Origin: Erysipelotrichaceae bacterium
GTDB lineage: Bacteria > Bacillota_I > Bacilli_A > Erysipelotrichales > Coprobacillaceae
Length of the DNA stretch: 15,869 nt
Reading direction: 5' to 3'
NCBI GenBank assembly: GCA_021202205.1
Contig: JAJQDJ010000259.1
Span: 1 to 15,869, forward strand
The first letter of the stretch is position 1. Each line of letters opens with the position of its first letter. Positions 1 to 6,720 of this stretch are shown here, piece by piece. The notes below the pieces were generated by a model, which saw only the letters and a program-made list of their open reading frames with translations, had not been told where the DNA came from and made no database searches. The position numbers were made by a program, and so were the translations under genes.

Positions 1-31
1 CATTGATTATATCAAAGTTTTTTAATTATAA

Positions 32-41
32 ATAGCGCTAT
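32..41. promoter_or_regulatory. Palindrome upstream of the LysR gene, possible operator
   Basis: ATAGCGCTAT is a perfect 10-bp palindrome about 65 bp before the LysR start codon. LysR regulators often bind an interrupted palindrome of the T-N11-A type near their own promoter, so this could be a self-binding site. Only the symmetry is visible; no convincing -35/-10 pair was found with it. Confidence 0.3.
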
Positions 42-105
42 ATTCACTAATTAATTAATGAAATTGAAGTGCGAAACTTGAGTAATTAATATTAAGGAGA
101 TTATT

Positions 106-972
106 ATGAAATTAGAAGTATTTGAATATTTAATTGCGATAGAAAAATTTGGATCATTAAATAAAGCAGCACAAAGTTTATATGTTTCTCAACCTAATTT
201 AACAAATGTTATAAAGTCGTTTGAAAGTGAAATTGGATATAGTGTGCTATATAGAAATCATCAAGGGGTTCAGTTTACAGATAAAGGAAAACAGGTTCTT
301 TTAATAGCTCATAATATGATGAAAGAAAAAGAAAAACTGATGAATATTAATCTTGATCATCAGAATATTTCATTTAAGATTTCTATTGGAAATGGTGATT
401 ATGCATTGACACCTATTTATGAATTATTACAAAAACAAACCTACAAAGATTATGTTGATATAACTATTATGAATTGTGCAGTATGGGAAGCTTTAGAAAA
501 GACTTATAATCAAAGTATTGATATAGCTTATTTTATTGTATCTAAGTCTGCATTAAAAGAAATTAATGACTATATTGAATCACATCATTTATTGTTATGT
601 TAGTTAAAAGAATTAACATGTGTCATTAATTTTAGAAAAGATCATCCTTTATTAGAAAACTATACAAAAGAAGGATTATGGAATTACCCTTTTGTAGATT
701 ATGTTAATCAAAGTTCTTATGCTTATGGAGAATACCAACAATATATTAATCCTAATAAAATAATAAAAGTTGACCATCATTCACTTAGAAACATGATTAT
801 AAGTCAAACAGATGCCTATTCTATTGGTATTCCTGGACCAAAACAGACTTTTCAATTTGTTGGTATACCAATCCCTGAATTAAAGATGATTATATGTGAA
901 GTGAGACGTAGAAATGATAAAGATATGTTATTATTTAATTATTTACGTCAAAGGATAGAAGAAAGTTTGTAA
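106..972 (+). pseudogene. LysR-family transcriptional regulator, interrupted by one in-frame TAG
   Basis: LysR-type regulators are DNA-binding activators or repressors with an N-terminal winged helix-turn-helix and a C-terminal effector-binding domain. Residues 1-60 show the typical LysR head: the segment after FGSLNKAAQSLYVSQP is the recognition helix, followed by LTNVIKSFESEIGYSVLYR. Translation stops at TAG (601-603, codon 166). The same frame then stays open for 122 more codons (LKELTCVINFRKDHPL and onward) to TAA at 970-972. The restored length of 288 residues is normal for the family, and the downstream part reads like the second half of the effector domain, with the usual DHPL block. 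An AAGGAG ribosome binding site lies about 8 bases before ATG 106. If the stop is real, the product is a DNA-binding head with half an effector domain. The regulated target cannot be read; the left neighbour is outside the window. Confidence 0.85.
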
Positions 973-974
973 TA

Positions 975-1103
975 CTATTTTTTTGATGCATTTGATGGTT
1001 TATCATATGTATGTTTTTCAATATAAGCCAACATTCTTTTATTTTCAATGATTCCACCAGCAAAGCCAATGATTATAAATAAATATTGTATTTCATTATC
1101 CAT
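975..1103 (-). CDS. 42-residue membrane peptide, or detached C-terminus of the XRE-family protein
   Basis: ATG at 1103 opens a 42-codon frame with one hydrophobic stretch (YLFIIIGFAGGII, about residues 7-19) followed by a charged tail (NKRMLAYIEKHTYDKPS). It overlaps the end of the XRE-family frame by 8 bases (ATGGATAA) in the next frame. Two readings are possible. It may be a translationally coupled small membrane protein. Alternatively, the two frames were once one protein with two membrane helices, and a one-base indel in the overlap split them. I favour the second, because the sequence runs on naturally from one hydrophobic helix into a second and because many neighbouring genes carry similar lesions. 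Its stop lies only 2 bases from the end of the convergent LysR frame. Confidence 0.5.
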   Translation of the reverse strand: MDNEIQYLFIIIGFAGGIIENKRMLAYIEKHTYDKPSNASKK

Positions 1104-1491
1104 GATAAAAACCATAAATGATAAAGAATACAATAATAATCATTTCTATCGTTAATTCAAAAAAATATTCCTTTTTCAATTTTTTCTTAAAATACTTAGT
1201 TCTCTCTTTTAATGTGAAGGAACTATTTTCTAAGGCACTTTTAAGATTATTATCAGCTACTTCCTTGAATTTTTCATCACTTAATCTTTCACCAACAAAC
1301 AATTCATTAAGTGTAATATCTAATATTTGACATAGTTCCTGATAACGTGAAACATCAGGTAAACAAATACCTCTTTCTCATTTTGAAACTGATTTATCAC
1401 TGACTCCTAATAAATCTGCTAACTCTGCTTGTGTTAAGTTTTTATCTTTTCGACATTGTGAAATGAGTCTTTCAATTTTTTCTTGATCCAT
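1096..1491 (-). pseudogene. XRE-family HTH regulator with C-terminal membrane helix, interrupted by TGA
   Basis: Residues 1-37 from ATG 1491 (MDQEKIERLISQCRKDKN, then LTQAELADLLGVSDKSVSK) are the classic Cro/C1 helix-turn-helix. In this fold the next residue is almost always tryptophan (SKWERG); here it is TGA (plus-strand 1378-1380), and the frame continues ERGICLPDVSRYQELCQILD, exactly as expected after that tryptophan. One G-to-A change therefore explains the break. After the HTH comes a charged linker and a hydrophobic segment (MIIIVFFIIYGFYHG) near codon 131, so the intact protein would be a membrane-tethered regulator. TGA ends intact genes elsewhere in this window, so it is a true stop here. 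An internal ATG (1302) could start only a 68-residue fragment lacking the DNA-binding domain. The upstream ribosome binding site is weak (AGAGAG). Confidence 0.82.
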
Positions 1492-1565
1492 ATTCTCTCT
1501 TCTGACAATAACATCATACAATATATTATAAAAATACAACACCACCTAAAGGTAGAGCTTAATAA

Positions 1566-2000
1566 TTAAAACATTTTCTTAAAATTGATTTGTTGTTTAT
1601 CACCACTATAACCACAATGACGATAAAATTCATGGGCATCCATTCTTGTTGCTCCTGATACCAATCGAATACCATATGCACCAGTATTGATTGCCCAATC
1701 TTCAACTGCACTCAATAATGCTTTACCAATACCCATCTTTCGATAACTACTATTAACAGCAATCTCCATAATATCTTTCATATGAGGTGCATAAATGACA
1801 TCATAGTCACTCGCATGAATATATCCTACAACATTATTATCAATTACAGCAACGTAGATTTTATCTTTATTACTATCTAAAATTGTTGCTAGTTTTTCTT
1901 GTGTTTTATTTTCTGGATAATCATATCCTAGTTCTTTGGTATTTAAGTCATAAATAGCCCATGCATCTGTTATTTTACATTCTCTGATTTGTATATTCAT
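1566..2000 (-). CDS. GNAT-family N-acetyltransferase
   Basis: GNAT enzymes move an acetyl group from acetyl-CoA to an amine. The 144-residue length fits a single GNAT domain. The acetyl-CoA pyrophosphate loop is visible as VNSSYRKMGIGKALL (R/Q-x-x-G-x-G/A, about residues 83-97), preceded by the IMEIAVN strand. The C-terminal motif B region is MDAHEFYRHCGYSGDKQQ, where the tyrosine of the HEFY segment is the usual general-acid candidate. It lies 12 bases after the other GNAT gene, with an AAGGAG site in the gap, so the two are co-transcribed. The C-terminal pattern (RMDAHEFYRHCGY) resembles the broad acetyltransferase group that includes aminoglycoside and small-amine acetylators, but the substrate cannot be assigned. 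Confidence 0.88.
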   Translation of the reverse strand: MNIQIRECKITDAWAIYDLNTKELGYDYPENKTQEKLATILDSNKDKIYVAVIDNNVVGYIHASDYDVIYAPHMKDIMEIAVNSSYRKMGIGKALLSAVEDWAINTGAYGIRLVSGATRMDAHEFYRHCGYSGDKQQINFKKMF

Positions 2001-2012
2001 TTGTTTTACTCC

Positions 2013-2432
2013 TTATATTTTTATATATTCTCTAACCAAATATAAACGCCATCTTGTTCCCCCTGGTTTAAATTCTAAACCACAATTTATATAAAATTCT
2101 CTATTTCCCATCGTTGGATTGGCTTCGATGCATATCCTATCACCAGCATCTAAATTCTTTTTACACTTCTCTAAAATACTTGTTACAATAAGTTTTCCAT
2201 ATCCTTTTCCTTGATATTCAGGTTTAACGATAACATCTGTCAACATAGCTTTACAAGAATAATCACCAACTAATCTACCCATCGCAACTATCTTATTTTC
2301 TTCATATATTCCTATGACAATCATACTATTATCTAGAGCCTTTTCTAATTGTTTTAAATGAATAGCTCTCCAATCAACAGCTTCTCTCATATCATATAAA
2401 TCCTGTGAACTTATTTTATATCTTATTTCCAT
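2013..2432 (-). CDS. GNAT-family N-acetyltransferase, first gene of the pair
   Basis: A compact 139-residue GNAT domain. The acetyl-CoA binding motif is VKPEYQGKGYGKLIV (about residues 69-83), after the TDVIVKP strand. The C-terminal part, REFYINCGLEFKPGG, supplies motif B with the FY tyrosine. The N-terminus (SQDLYDMREAVDWR, then a helix and IVAMGRLVGD) matches the small GNATs whose usual wording is close to 'xGMGRLVGDG'. The start at 2432 has a GGAG site about 6 bases upstream. It is the first gene of a two-GNAT operon and reads from a promoter near 2457. It is divergent from the DUF4250-ilvA operon. The substrate is unknown; the two GNATs share only the fold, so they are not a recent duplication. 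Confidence 0.88.
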   Translation of the reverse strand: MEIRYKISSQDLYDMREAVDWRAIHLKQLEKALDNSMIVIGIYEENKIVAMGRLVGDYSCKAMLTDVIVKPEYQGKGYGKLIVTSILEKCKKNLDAGDRICIEANPTMGNREFYINCGLEFKPGGTRWRLYLVREYIKI

Positions 2433-2456
2433 AAATTCTCCAATCTGTTATTAAAA

Positions 2457-2483
2457 ATTATATCTTAACTATATCTTAACTAT
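2457..2483 (-). promoter_or_regulatory. Promoter of the GNAT pair with an 11-bp tandem direct repeat
   Basis: On the minus strand a perfect TATAAT (plus 2457-2462) lies about 25 bases before the GNAT start codon. Immediately upstream, ATAGTTAAGAT occurs twice head-to-tail (plus 2462-2472 and 2473-2483), filling the spacer up to the -35 position, where there is no good -35 box. An 11-bp repeat is one helical turn, so a regulator could bind the same face twice. Its role as an operator or activator site is inferred. Confidence 0.5.
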
Positions 2484-2516
2484 ACCTTTTCCTTATGTAT
2501 TTTGTGTGTATTTATC

Positions 2517-2545
2517 TAGACAAACCAATTAAAATTGATTAAGAT
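2517..2545 (+). promoter_or_regulatory. Probable promoter of the DUF4250-ilvA operon
   Basis: TAGACA (2517-2522), a 17-bp spacer and TAAGAT (2540-2545) lie about 26 bases before the DUF4250 start codon. Both boxes differ from consensus, so the assignment is moderate. It is divergent from the GNAT promoter, with about 30 bp between the two elements, so one regulator could affect both. Confidence 0.45.
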
Positions 2546-2570
2546 ATATATGCACAAGGGAGGGACAACC

Positions 2571-2744
2571 ATGATACCAAATGATCCAGTGATGCTTTTA
2601 AGCTTTATTAATATGAAATTAAGAGATCAATATGATAGTCTAGATATTTTGTGTGATGATCTAGATGTGTCTAAACAAGATATTATTGATAAATTAGAAA
2701 GCATTAATTATCAATATGATGAAACAAATAATCAATTTAAATGA
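2571..2744 (+). CDS. DUF4250 domain-containing small protein
   Basis: A 57-residue protein beginning MIPNDPVMLLSFINMKLRD and ending with a YQYDETNNQFK tail. This matches the DUF4250 family from start to end: the PNDPVMLLSxxNxxLRD opening, a middle SLDxLCxDLxV segment and the closing NQF are the family hallmarks. The central part (SLDILCDDLDVSKQDIIDKL) reads like a small helix-turn-helix, so DNA or RNA binding is possible but unproven. I start at 2571 because AGGGAGG lies 9 bases upstream; an earlier in-frame ATG at 2535 has no ribosome binding site and would break the family's usual N-terminus. It is coupled to ilvA, whose frame begins in or just after its stop codon. The function of the family is not known to me. 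Confidence 0.85.
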   Translation: MIPNDPVMLLSFINMKLRDQYDSLDILCDDLDVSKQDIIDKLESINYQYDETNNQFK

Positions 2745-2761
2745 AAGGGGAATATAAAGAA

Positions 2762-3964
2762 GTGTTAAAATTAGAACAATTTGAAGAAGCTAAGAAAAGA
2801 GTGGACGAAGTTATTCTACCTACACATTTAATTTATAGTGAGGCTTTTTCAAAAGAATGTAGAAATCAAGTATATATAAAACCAGAAAACTTACAAAGAA
2901 CAGGTGCTTTTAAAATTAGAGGCGCTTATAATAAAATTATGAAACTAGATGATGAAGCTAAATCTAAAGGATTAATTGCAGCATCAGCAGGTAATCATGC
3001 TCAAGGTGTCGCTTATGCAGCACATAAATTAGGTGTCCCTGCAACCATTGTTATGCCTGCTCATACACCTTTGATTAAAGTGGAAGCCACTGAATCTTAT
3101 GGTGCAAATGTTGTATTAGCTGGTGAAGTTTATGATGATTCTTATCAAAAAGCAGTCGATTTACAACAGGAACATGGATATACTTTTGTCCATCCATTTA
3201 ATGATGAAGACGTTATTGAAGGTCAAGGAACAATTGCTTTAGAAATATTAGAAGAATTACCAGATGCTGATGTTATATTAGTACCTATTGGTGGTGGAGG
3301 ATTGATCAGTGGTGTTGCTTGTGCTGCTAAGCTTATTAACCCTAATGTCAAGATTATTGGTGTTGAACCTGAAGGAGCAGCTTCAGCTTTAGCCGCTATT
3401 AATGAAGATAATGTTGTTGCTTTAAAAGAAGCAAATACAATTGCTGATGGTACAGCTGTCAAGGAAATTGGTGATTTGACATTTGATTATATTAAGGAAT
3501 ATGTTGATGGTATTATTACTGTTTCTGATTATGAATTGATGGATGCTTTCTTATTATTAGTGGAAAAACATAAATTGATTGCAGAAAACTCAGGTATTTT
3601 ACCTTTGGCTGGTTTAAAGAAATTGAATGAAAAGAATAAGAAAGTTGTTTCATTAGTGAGTGGTGGTAACATTGATGTGATGACTATTTCTTCAATGATT
3701 AATAAGGGATTGATTGCTAGAGGAAGAATCTTTACATTTACTGTACAATTATTAGATAAACCAGGTGAATTAGAGTTTGTTTCTCATGTTTTAACACAAT
3801 GTAATGCCAATGTTATTGGTGTAGAACATAATCAGTTTAAGAATTTTGCGAGATTCTTAGAAGTAGAATTGCGTATTACATGTGAAACAAATGGTGAATC
3901 TCATATTCAATCTATTATTTTTGCTTTCGCTAAAGAGGGTTATACACTTACAAGAATTAATTAG
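2762..3964 (+). CDS. ilvA: Threonine ammonia-lyase with C-terminal ACT domain
   Basis: A cytoplasmic PLP enzyme that deaminates L-threonine (and serine) to 2-oxobutanoate and ammonia, feeding isoleucine synthesis or threonine fermentation. The PLP-binding lysine is K51 in TGAFKIRGA. The substrate loop SAGNHAQG is at about 75-82 and the phosphate-binding glycine loop GGGGLISG at 177-184. From about residue 323 an ACT domain follows (FTFTVQLLDKPGELEFVSHVL), the hallmark of the roughly 400-residue medium form. I chose GTG 2762 (400 residues, starting MLKLEQFEEAKKR) because AAAGGGG lies 11 bases upstream and family members start there. An in-frame ATG at 2741 overlapping the DUF4250 stop would add seven residues and has no site of its own. 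The lack of other isoleucine genes nearby leaves the biosynthetic or catabolic role open (tdcB-like is possible). Confidence 0.93.
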   Translation: MLKLEQFEEAKKRVDEVILPTHLIYSEAFSKECRNQVYIKPENLQRTGAFKIRGAYNKIMKLDDEAKSKGLIAASAGNHAQGVAYAAHKLGVPATIVMPAHTPLIKVEATESYGANVVLAGEVYDDSYQKAVDLQQEHGYTFVHPFNDEDVIEGQGTIALEILEELPDADVILVPIGGGGLISGVACAAKLINPNVKIIGVEPEGAASALAAINEDNVVALKEANTIADGTAVKEIGDLTFDYIKEYVDGIITVSDYELMDAFLLLVEKHKLIAENSGILPLAGLKKLNEKNKKVVSLVSGGNIDVMTISSMINKGLIARGRIFTFTVQLLDKPGELEFVSHVLTQCNANVIGVEHNQFKNFARFLEVELRITCETNGESHIQSIIFAFAKEGYTLTRIN

Positions 3965-3985
3965 GCATGCTTAGCATGTCTTTTT
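3964..3985 (+). terminator. Intrinsic terminator of the DUF4250-ilvA operon
   Basis: A 7-bp stem (3964-3970 with 3974-3980, one G-U pair) closed by TTA and followed directly by T5. It begins on the last base of the ilvA stop codon and ends 16 bases before the HAD gene, which may therefore depend on read-through. Confidence 0.75.
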
Positions 3986-4001
3986 ATATGGAGAATATTA
4001 T

Positions 4002-4649
4002 ATGAAGGTTATATTTTTAGATATAGATGGTGTTATTAATCCTTATGATACACATCATCATTCAAATAACGAAACATTATTAAAACAATTGATTAAATAT
4101 TTATCTCTAAGATATCAACGTGATTATTCCATTTATAATCCCTGGATTGTAAGAGCATGTTATCTAGATTGGGATAAAGGAGCTATGAAATGTATTAAAC
4201 ATATCATTGATAAAACAAATGCTAGGATTGTTATATCGAGTGATTGGAGACCTTGTCTCTTTCATGAAAATCCTTATGAGATGCGTGATTTGTTGCATTT
4301 GTGGCATATGGATCAGTATTGGGTAGGTGATACTGATGCATTATGGCTGGATTCAACTAGACAAAGCGAAAAAATGAAAGAAGCAGAGGAATATTTGAAG
4401 TCAAAGGGTATAAGTGGTTATAGTGAAAGAACTGTCGAAATCATAGATTATGTAATCAAGCATAAAGAGATTACAAATTATGTTGTTTTAGACGATATGA
4501 ATCTAATAGGATCAGGTCATCATTTTGTAAGAACAACAAATCTTATTACAGATGAACAAGCCCAAGAATGCATTAAAATACTTAATTCTACTTACAATAT
4601 ACAAAATGATTTGATGCATGTTAATAAAAAAATTATGAAAAATGTTTAA
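4002..4649 (+). CDS. HAD-fold protein of the 'Swiss Army Knife RNA repair' HAD type
   Basis: The protein opens with MKVIFLDIDGVIN. D7 and D9 form the DxD motif of haloacid-dehalogenase-fold phosphatases, D7 being the nucleophile. Motif II is IVISSDWRP (S79/S80, with W82-R83), the SSxWR form typical of the small HAD domains first noted in 'Swiss Army Knife' RNA-repair proteins (PF18143-like). The final acidic motif is VVLDDMNL (D164, D165), followed by HFVRTTNLITDEQAQE, the usual C-terminal helix. The length of 215 residues fits a stand-alone domain. It is a probable phosphohydrolase with unknown substrate. A GGAG site lies about 8 bases before the start. It sits alone between two terminators, so it is not obviously part of either neighbouring operon. 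Confidence 0.8.
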   Translation: MKVIFLDIDGVINPYDTHHHSNNETLLKQLIKYLSLRYQRDYSIYNPWIVRACYLDWDKGAMKCIKHIIDKTNARIVISSDWRPCLFHENPYEMRDLLHLWHMDQYWVGDTDALWLDSTRQSEKMKEAEEYLKSKGISGYSERTVEIIDYVIKHKEITNYVVLDDMNLIGSGHHFVRTTNLITDEQAQECIKILNSTYNIQNDLMHVNKKIMKNV

Positions 4650-4653
4650 ATTT

Positions 4654-4676
4654 AGATACCTTTGGTATCTTTTTTT
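4654..4676 (+). terminator. Intrinsic terminator after the HAD gene
   Basis: AGATACC pairs perfectly with GGTATCT around a TTT loop (stem 4654-4660 with 4664-4670), followed by a run of six T. It separates the HAD gene from the ATP-grasp operon promoter. Confidence 0.85.
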
Positions 4677-4726
4677 AGCTTTTTTTGAATATTTTCACAA
4701 ATAATTTTTTATCATGGTTAGAAGTA

Positions 4727-4735
4727 TGTTATAAT
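4727..4735 (+). promoter_or_regulatory. Extended -10 promoter of the ATP-grasp/esterase operon
   Basis: TGTTATAAT is a perfect TATAAT with the TGn extension, 33 bases before the ATP-grasp start codon and after the HAD terminator. The -35 position holds only a T-rich sequence, which is common for extended -10 promoters. It indicates that the operon is transcribed independently. Confidence 0.7.
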
Positions 4736-4768
4736 GAAAAAGTAAAAAATAGAGAAAGGGGAATTGTT

Positions 4769-5950
4769 ATGAATTTTGTTTACGTATCACCAACGTTTCC
4801 AAAAAACTTTTATAATTTCTGTGATCGTTTAAAAAATAAAGGCGTGAATGTACTCGCTATAGGAGATACACCATATGATCAATTAACTGAAGAACTAAAG
4901 AATGCTGTCACTGATTATTATCAAGTCGTTACTATGGAAAACTATGATGAAATGGTGAAAGCAATGGGTTATTTTACTTTCCATTATGGTCATATTGATT
5001 GGTTAGAATCTAATAATGAATATTGGTTGGAACAAGATGCGAGATTGCGTACAGATTTTAATGTTACAACAGGTATTCATACAAATCATATTGAAGATAT
5101 TAAATGTAAATCTAAGATGAAAGCTTTTTATGAAAGAGCAGGGGTTAAAACAGCAAGATATCATATGGTATCGACTTTAGAAGAGGGTTTAAAGTTTATT
5201 GAAGAAGTGGGATATCCTGTGGTTGTTAAACCTGATAATGGTGTAGGAGCTGCTAAAACATATAAGATTTCTAATGAAGATGAATTAAGATCTTTTTATA
5301 ATGAAGAACCATTTACTCAATATATTATGGAAGAATTTGTTAATGGGTTAATTGTGTCTTTTGATGGTATTGCGAATTTGAATAAAGATATTTTATTTGC
5401 AACATCACATGTTTTCCCTAACCCAATTATGGATGTTGTCAATGATATGAGTAGTATGTATTATTATTCTGTTAGAGAAATACCAGAAGATTTAAGAAAA
5501 TTAGGGGAAGCTTGTGTTAAGGAATTCTATACTGCTGGTAGATGTTTCCATATGGAATTCTTTAGATTGTTAGAAGATAAAGAAGGTTTAGGTAAGAAGG
5601 GTGAAATAGTTGCTTTAGAGGTGAATTTAAGAACACCTGGAGGTTACACACCTGATATGATGAATTATGCTAATGATATTGATGTTTATGAAATTTATGC
5701 TGATATGGTAACAAAAGGTTATAGTGAATATGATCATCATAGACCTTATCATTGTGTCTATTGTGGTCGTAGAGATGGCCTCAATTATACACATAATCAT
5801 GATGAAATTATGAATCAATATGGTTATAGTATGGTTATGGCTGAAAGAATGCCTGATATTTTAAGTGGTGCTATGGGAAATTTCACATATACAGCACGTT
5901 TTACAACAATGGATGAAGTGAATGCTTTTGTTGAATATGTTTTAGGCTAG
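4769..5950 (+). CDS. ATP-grasp ligase, first paralog of the operon
   Basis: A 393-residue cytoplasmic ligase. ATP-grasp enzymes activate a carboxylate with ATP as an acyl-phosphate and join it to an amine or another nucleophile. Residues 1-105 form a Rossmann-like pre-ATP-grasp domain (MNFVYVSPTFPKNFYNFC; VLAIGDTPYDQL). The ATP-grasp domain starts near KSKMKAFYERAGV (114-126). The ATP-binding lysine strand is YPVVVKPDNGVGAAKT (149-164, K154), the adenine-binding acidic stretch is YIMEEFVNG (185-193), and the Mg-binding residues are in HMEFF (261-265) and EVNLRTPGG (284-292). A C-terminal domain with YCGRRDGLNY and GAMGNFTYTARFTT follows. The start at 4769 follows AAAGGGG; an upstream in-frame ATG at 4685 lies before the promoter and is discounted. 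It is closely related to the third gene of the operon. The substrate is unknown, and it is distinct from the carB lobes downstream. Confidence 0.85.
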   Translation: MNFVYVSPTFPKNFYNFCDRLKNKGVNVLAIGDTPYDQLTEELKNAVTDYYQVVTMENYDEMVKAMGYFTFHYGHIDWLESNNEYWLEQDARLRTDFNVTTGIHTNHIEDIKCKSKMKAFYERAGVKTARYHMVSTLEEGLKFIEEVGYPVVVKPDNGVGAAKTYKISNEDELRSFYNEEPFTQYIMEEFVNGLIVSFDGIANLNKDILFATSHVFPNPIMDVVNDMSSMYYYSVREIPEDLRKLGEACVKEFYTAGRCFHMEFFRLLEDKEGLGKKGEIVALEVNLRTPGGYTPDMMNYANDIDVYEIYADMVTKGYSEYDHHRPYHCVYCGRRDGLNYTHNHDEIMNQYGYSMVMAERMPDILSGAMGNFTYTARFTTMDEVNAFVEYVLG

Positions 5951-5961
5951 GAGGAGAAGAG

Positions 5962-6720
5962 ATGAAAGTAGAATGGTATAAGGAATATAGTGAATGCCTT
6001 AATCGTGATATGGAGTTCAAAGTATATGGTCATAGTGGTAAACCTATATTAGTATTTCCAGCTCAAGATGGTAGATATTTTGATTTTGAAGGTTTTGGTA
6101 TGGTGAAAGCTGTTGAAGGATATATTGAAGAAGGAAAAATTCAATTGTTCTGTTGTGACAGTTTAGATCAGGAATCATGGTCAGCAGTGAATGATGATCC
6201 TCGTCATCGTACATATATGATGGAACAATGGTTCTATTATATTGTGAATGAATTAGCACCAAGAATTTTTGAAATTAATTCTTATGGTAATGATGGTAAT
6301 TATGCAGATGGCATTATGACAACAGGATGCTCTATGGGAGCTACACATGCAGTGAACTTTATGTTTAGAAGACCAGATATCTTTAATGGAACTATCGCAT
6401 TAAGTGGTTATTATGATAGTGACATTTTCTTTGGTGATTATCATGATGATATTTTATATCGTAATTGTCCTATTCAATATTTAAACGGTATGGCTTATGA
6501 TCATCCTTATGTAGAAATGTATCGTCATTGTGATATTATTATTTGTTGTGGTCAAGGTTCATGGGAAGATGAAATGATTAGAAGTACAACGCGAATGAAG
6601 GAATTATTAGAATATAAAGATATTCCTGCGTGGATTGATTTTTGGGGTTATGATGTAAATCATGATTGGCCTTGGTGGCGTAAGCAATTACCATATTTCT
6701 TAAGTGAGGTGCTTAAATAA
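5962..6720 (+). CDS. Alpha/beta-hydrolase, esterase-like (COG4947 type)
   Basis: A 252-residue cytoplasmic serine hydrolase with no signal peptide. The nucleophile elbow is TTGCSMGATHA, with S124 in G-x-S-x-G. The histidine is H234 in GYDVNHDWPWWRKQLPYF, and the likely acid is E203 or D204 in CCGQGSWEDE. The opening (an Arg/Asp-rich strand, then GKPILVFPAQDGRYFDFEGFG) and the DVNHDWPWW ending match the uncharacterised COG4947/esterase-D-like group. GGAGGAG lies about 5 bases before the ATG, 11 bases after the first ATP-grasp gene; its own stop overlaps the ATG of the second ATP-grasp gene by one base. Placement between two ligases suggests it hydrolyses or transfers an acyl or peptide bond made by them, but that is inference. 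Confidence 0.85.
   Translation: MKVEWYKEYSECLNRDMEFKVYGHSGKPILVFPAQDGRYFDFEGFGMVKAVEGYIEEGKIQLFCCDSLDQESWSAVNDDPRHRTYMMEQWFYYIVNELAPRIFEINSYGNDGNYADGIMTTGCSMGATHAVNFMFRRPDIFNGTIALSGYYDSDIFFGDYHDDILYRNCPIQYLNGMAYDHPYVEMYRHCDIIICCGQGSWEDEMIRSTTRMKELLEYKDIPAWIDFWGYDVNHDWPWWRKQLPYFLSEVLK

Noticed and set aside
87..92. TAATAT as -10 box for the LysR gene with TTGAAG at 64-69
   Set aside because: The spacing is 17 bp, but transcription would start inside or after the ribosome binding site at 94-98, leaving no usable leader.
1542..1555. Terminator after the minus-strand GNAT gene (stem CCACCT / AGGTAG)
   Set aside because: The stem is six pairs with one wobble, the loop is minimal and the T-run does not follow directly. 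Too weak to list as a terminator.
5627..5818. Antisense open frames within the ATP-grasp, esterase and ilvA genes
   Set aside because: They are by-products of AT-rich coding sequence on the other strand, with low-complexity Ile/Thr/His-rich translations and no start signals.
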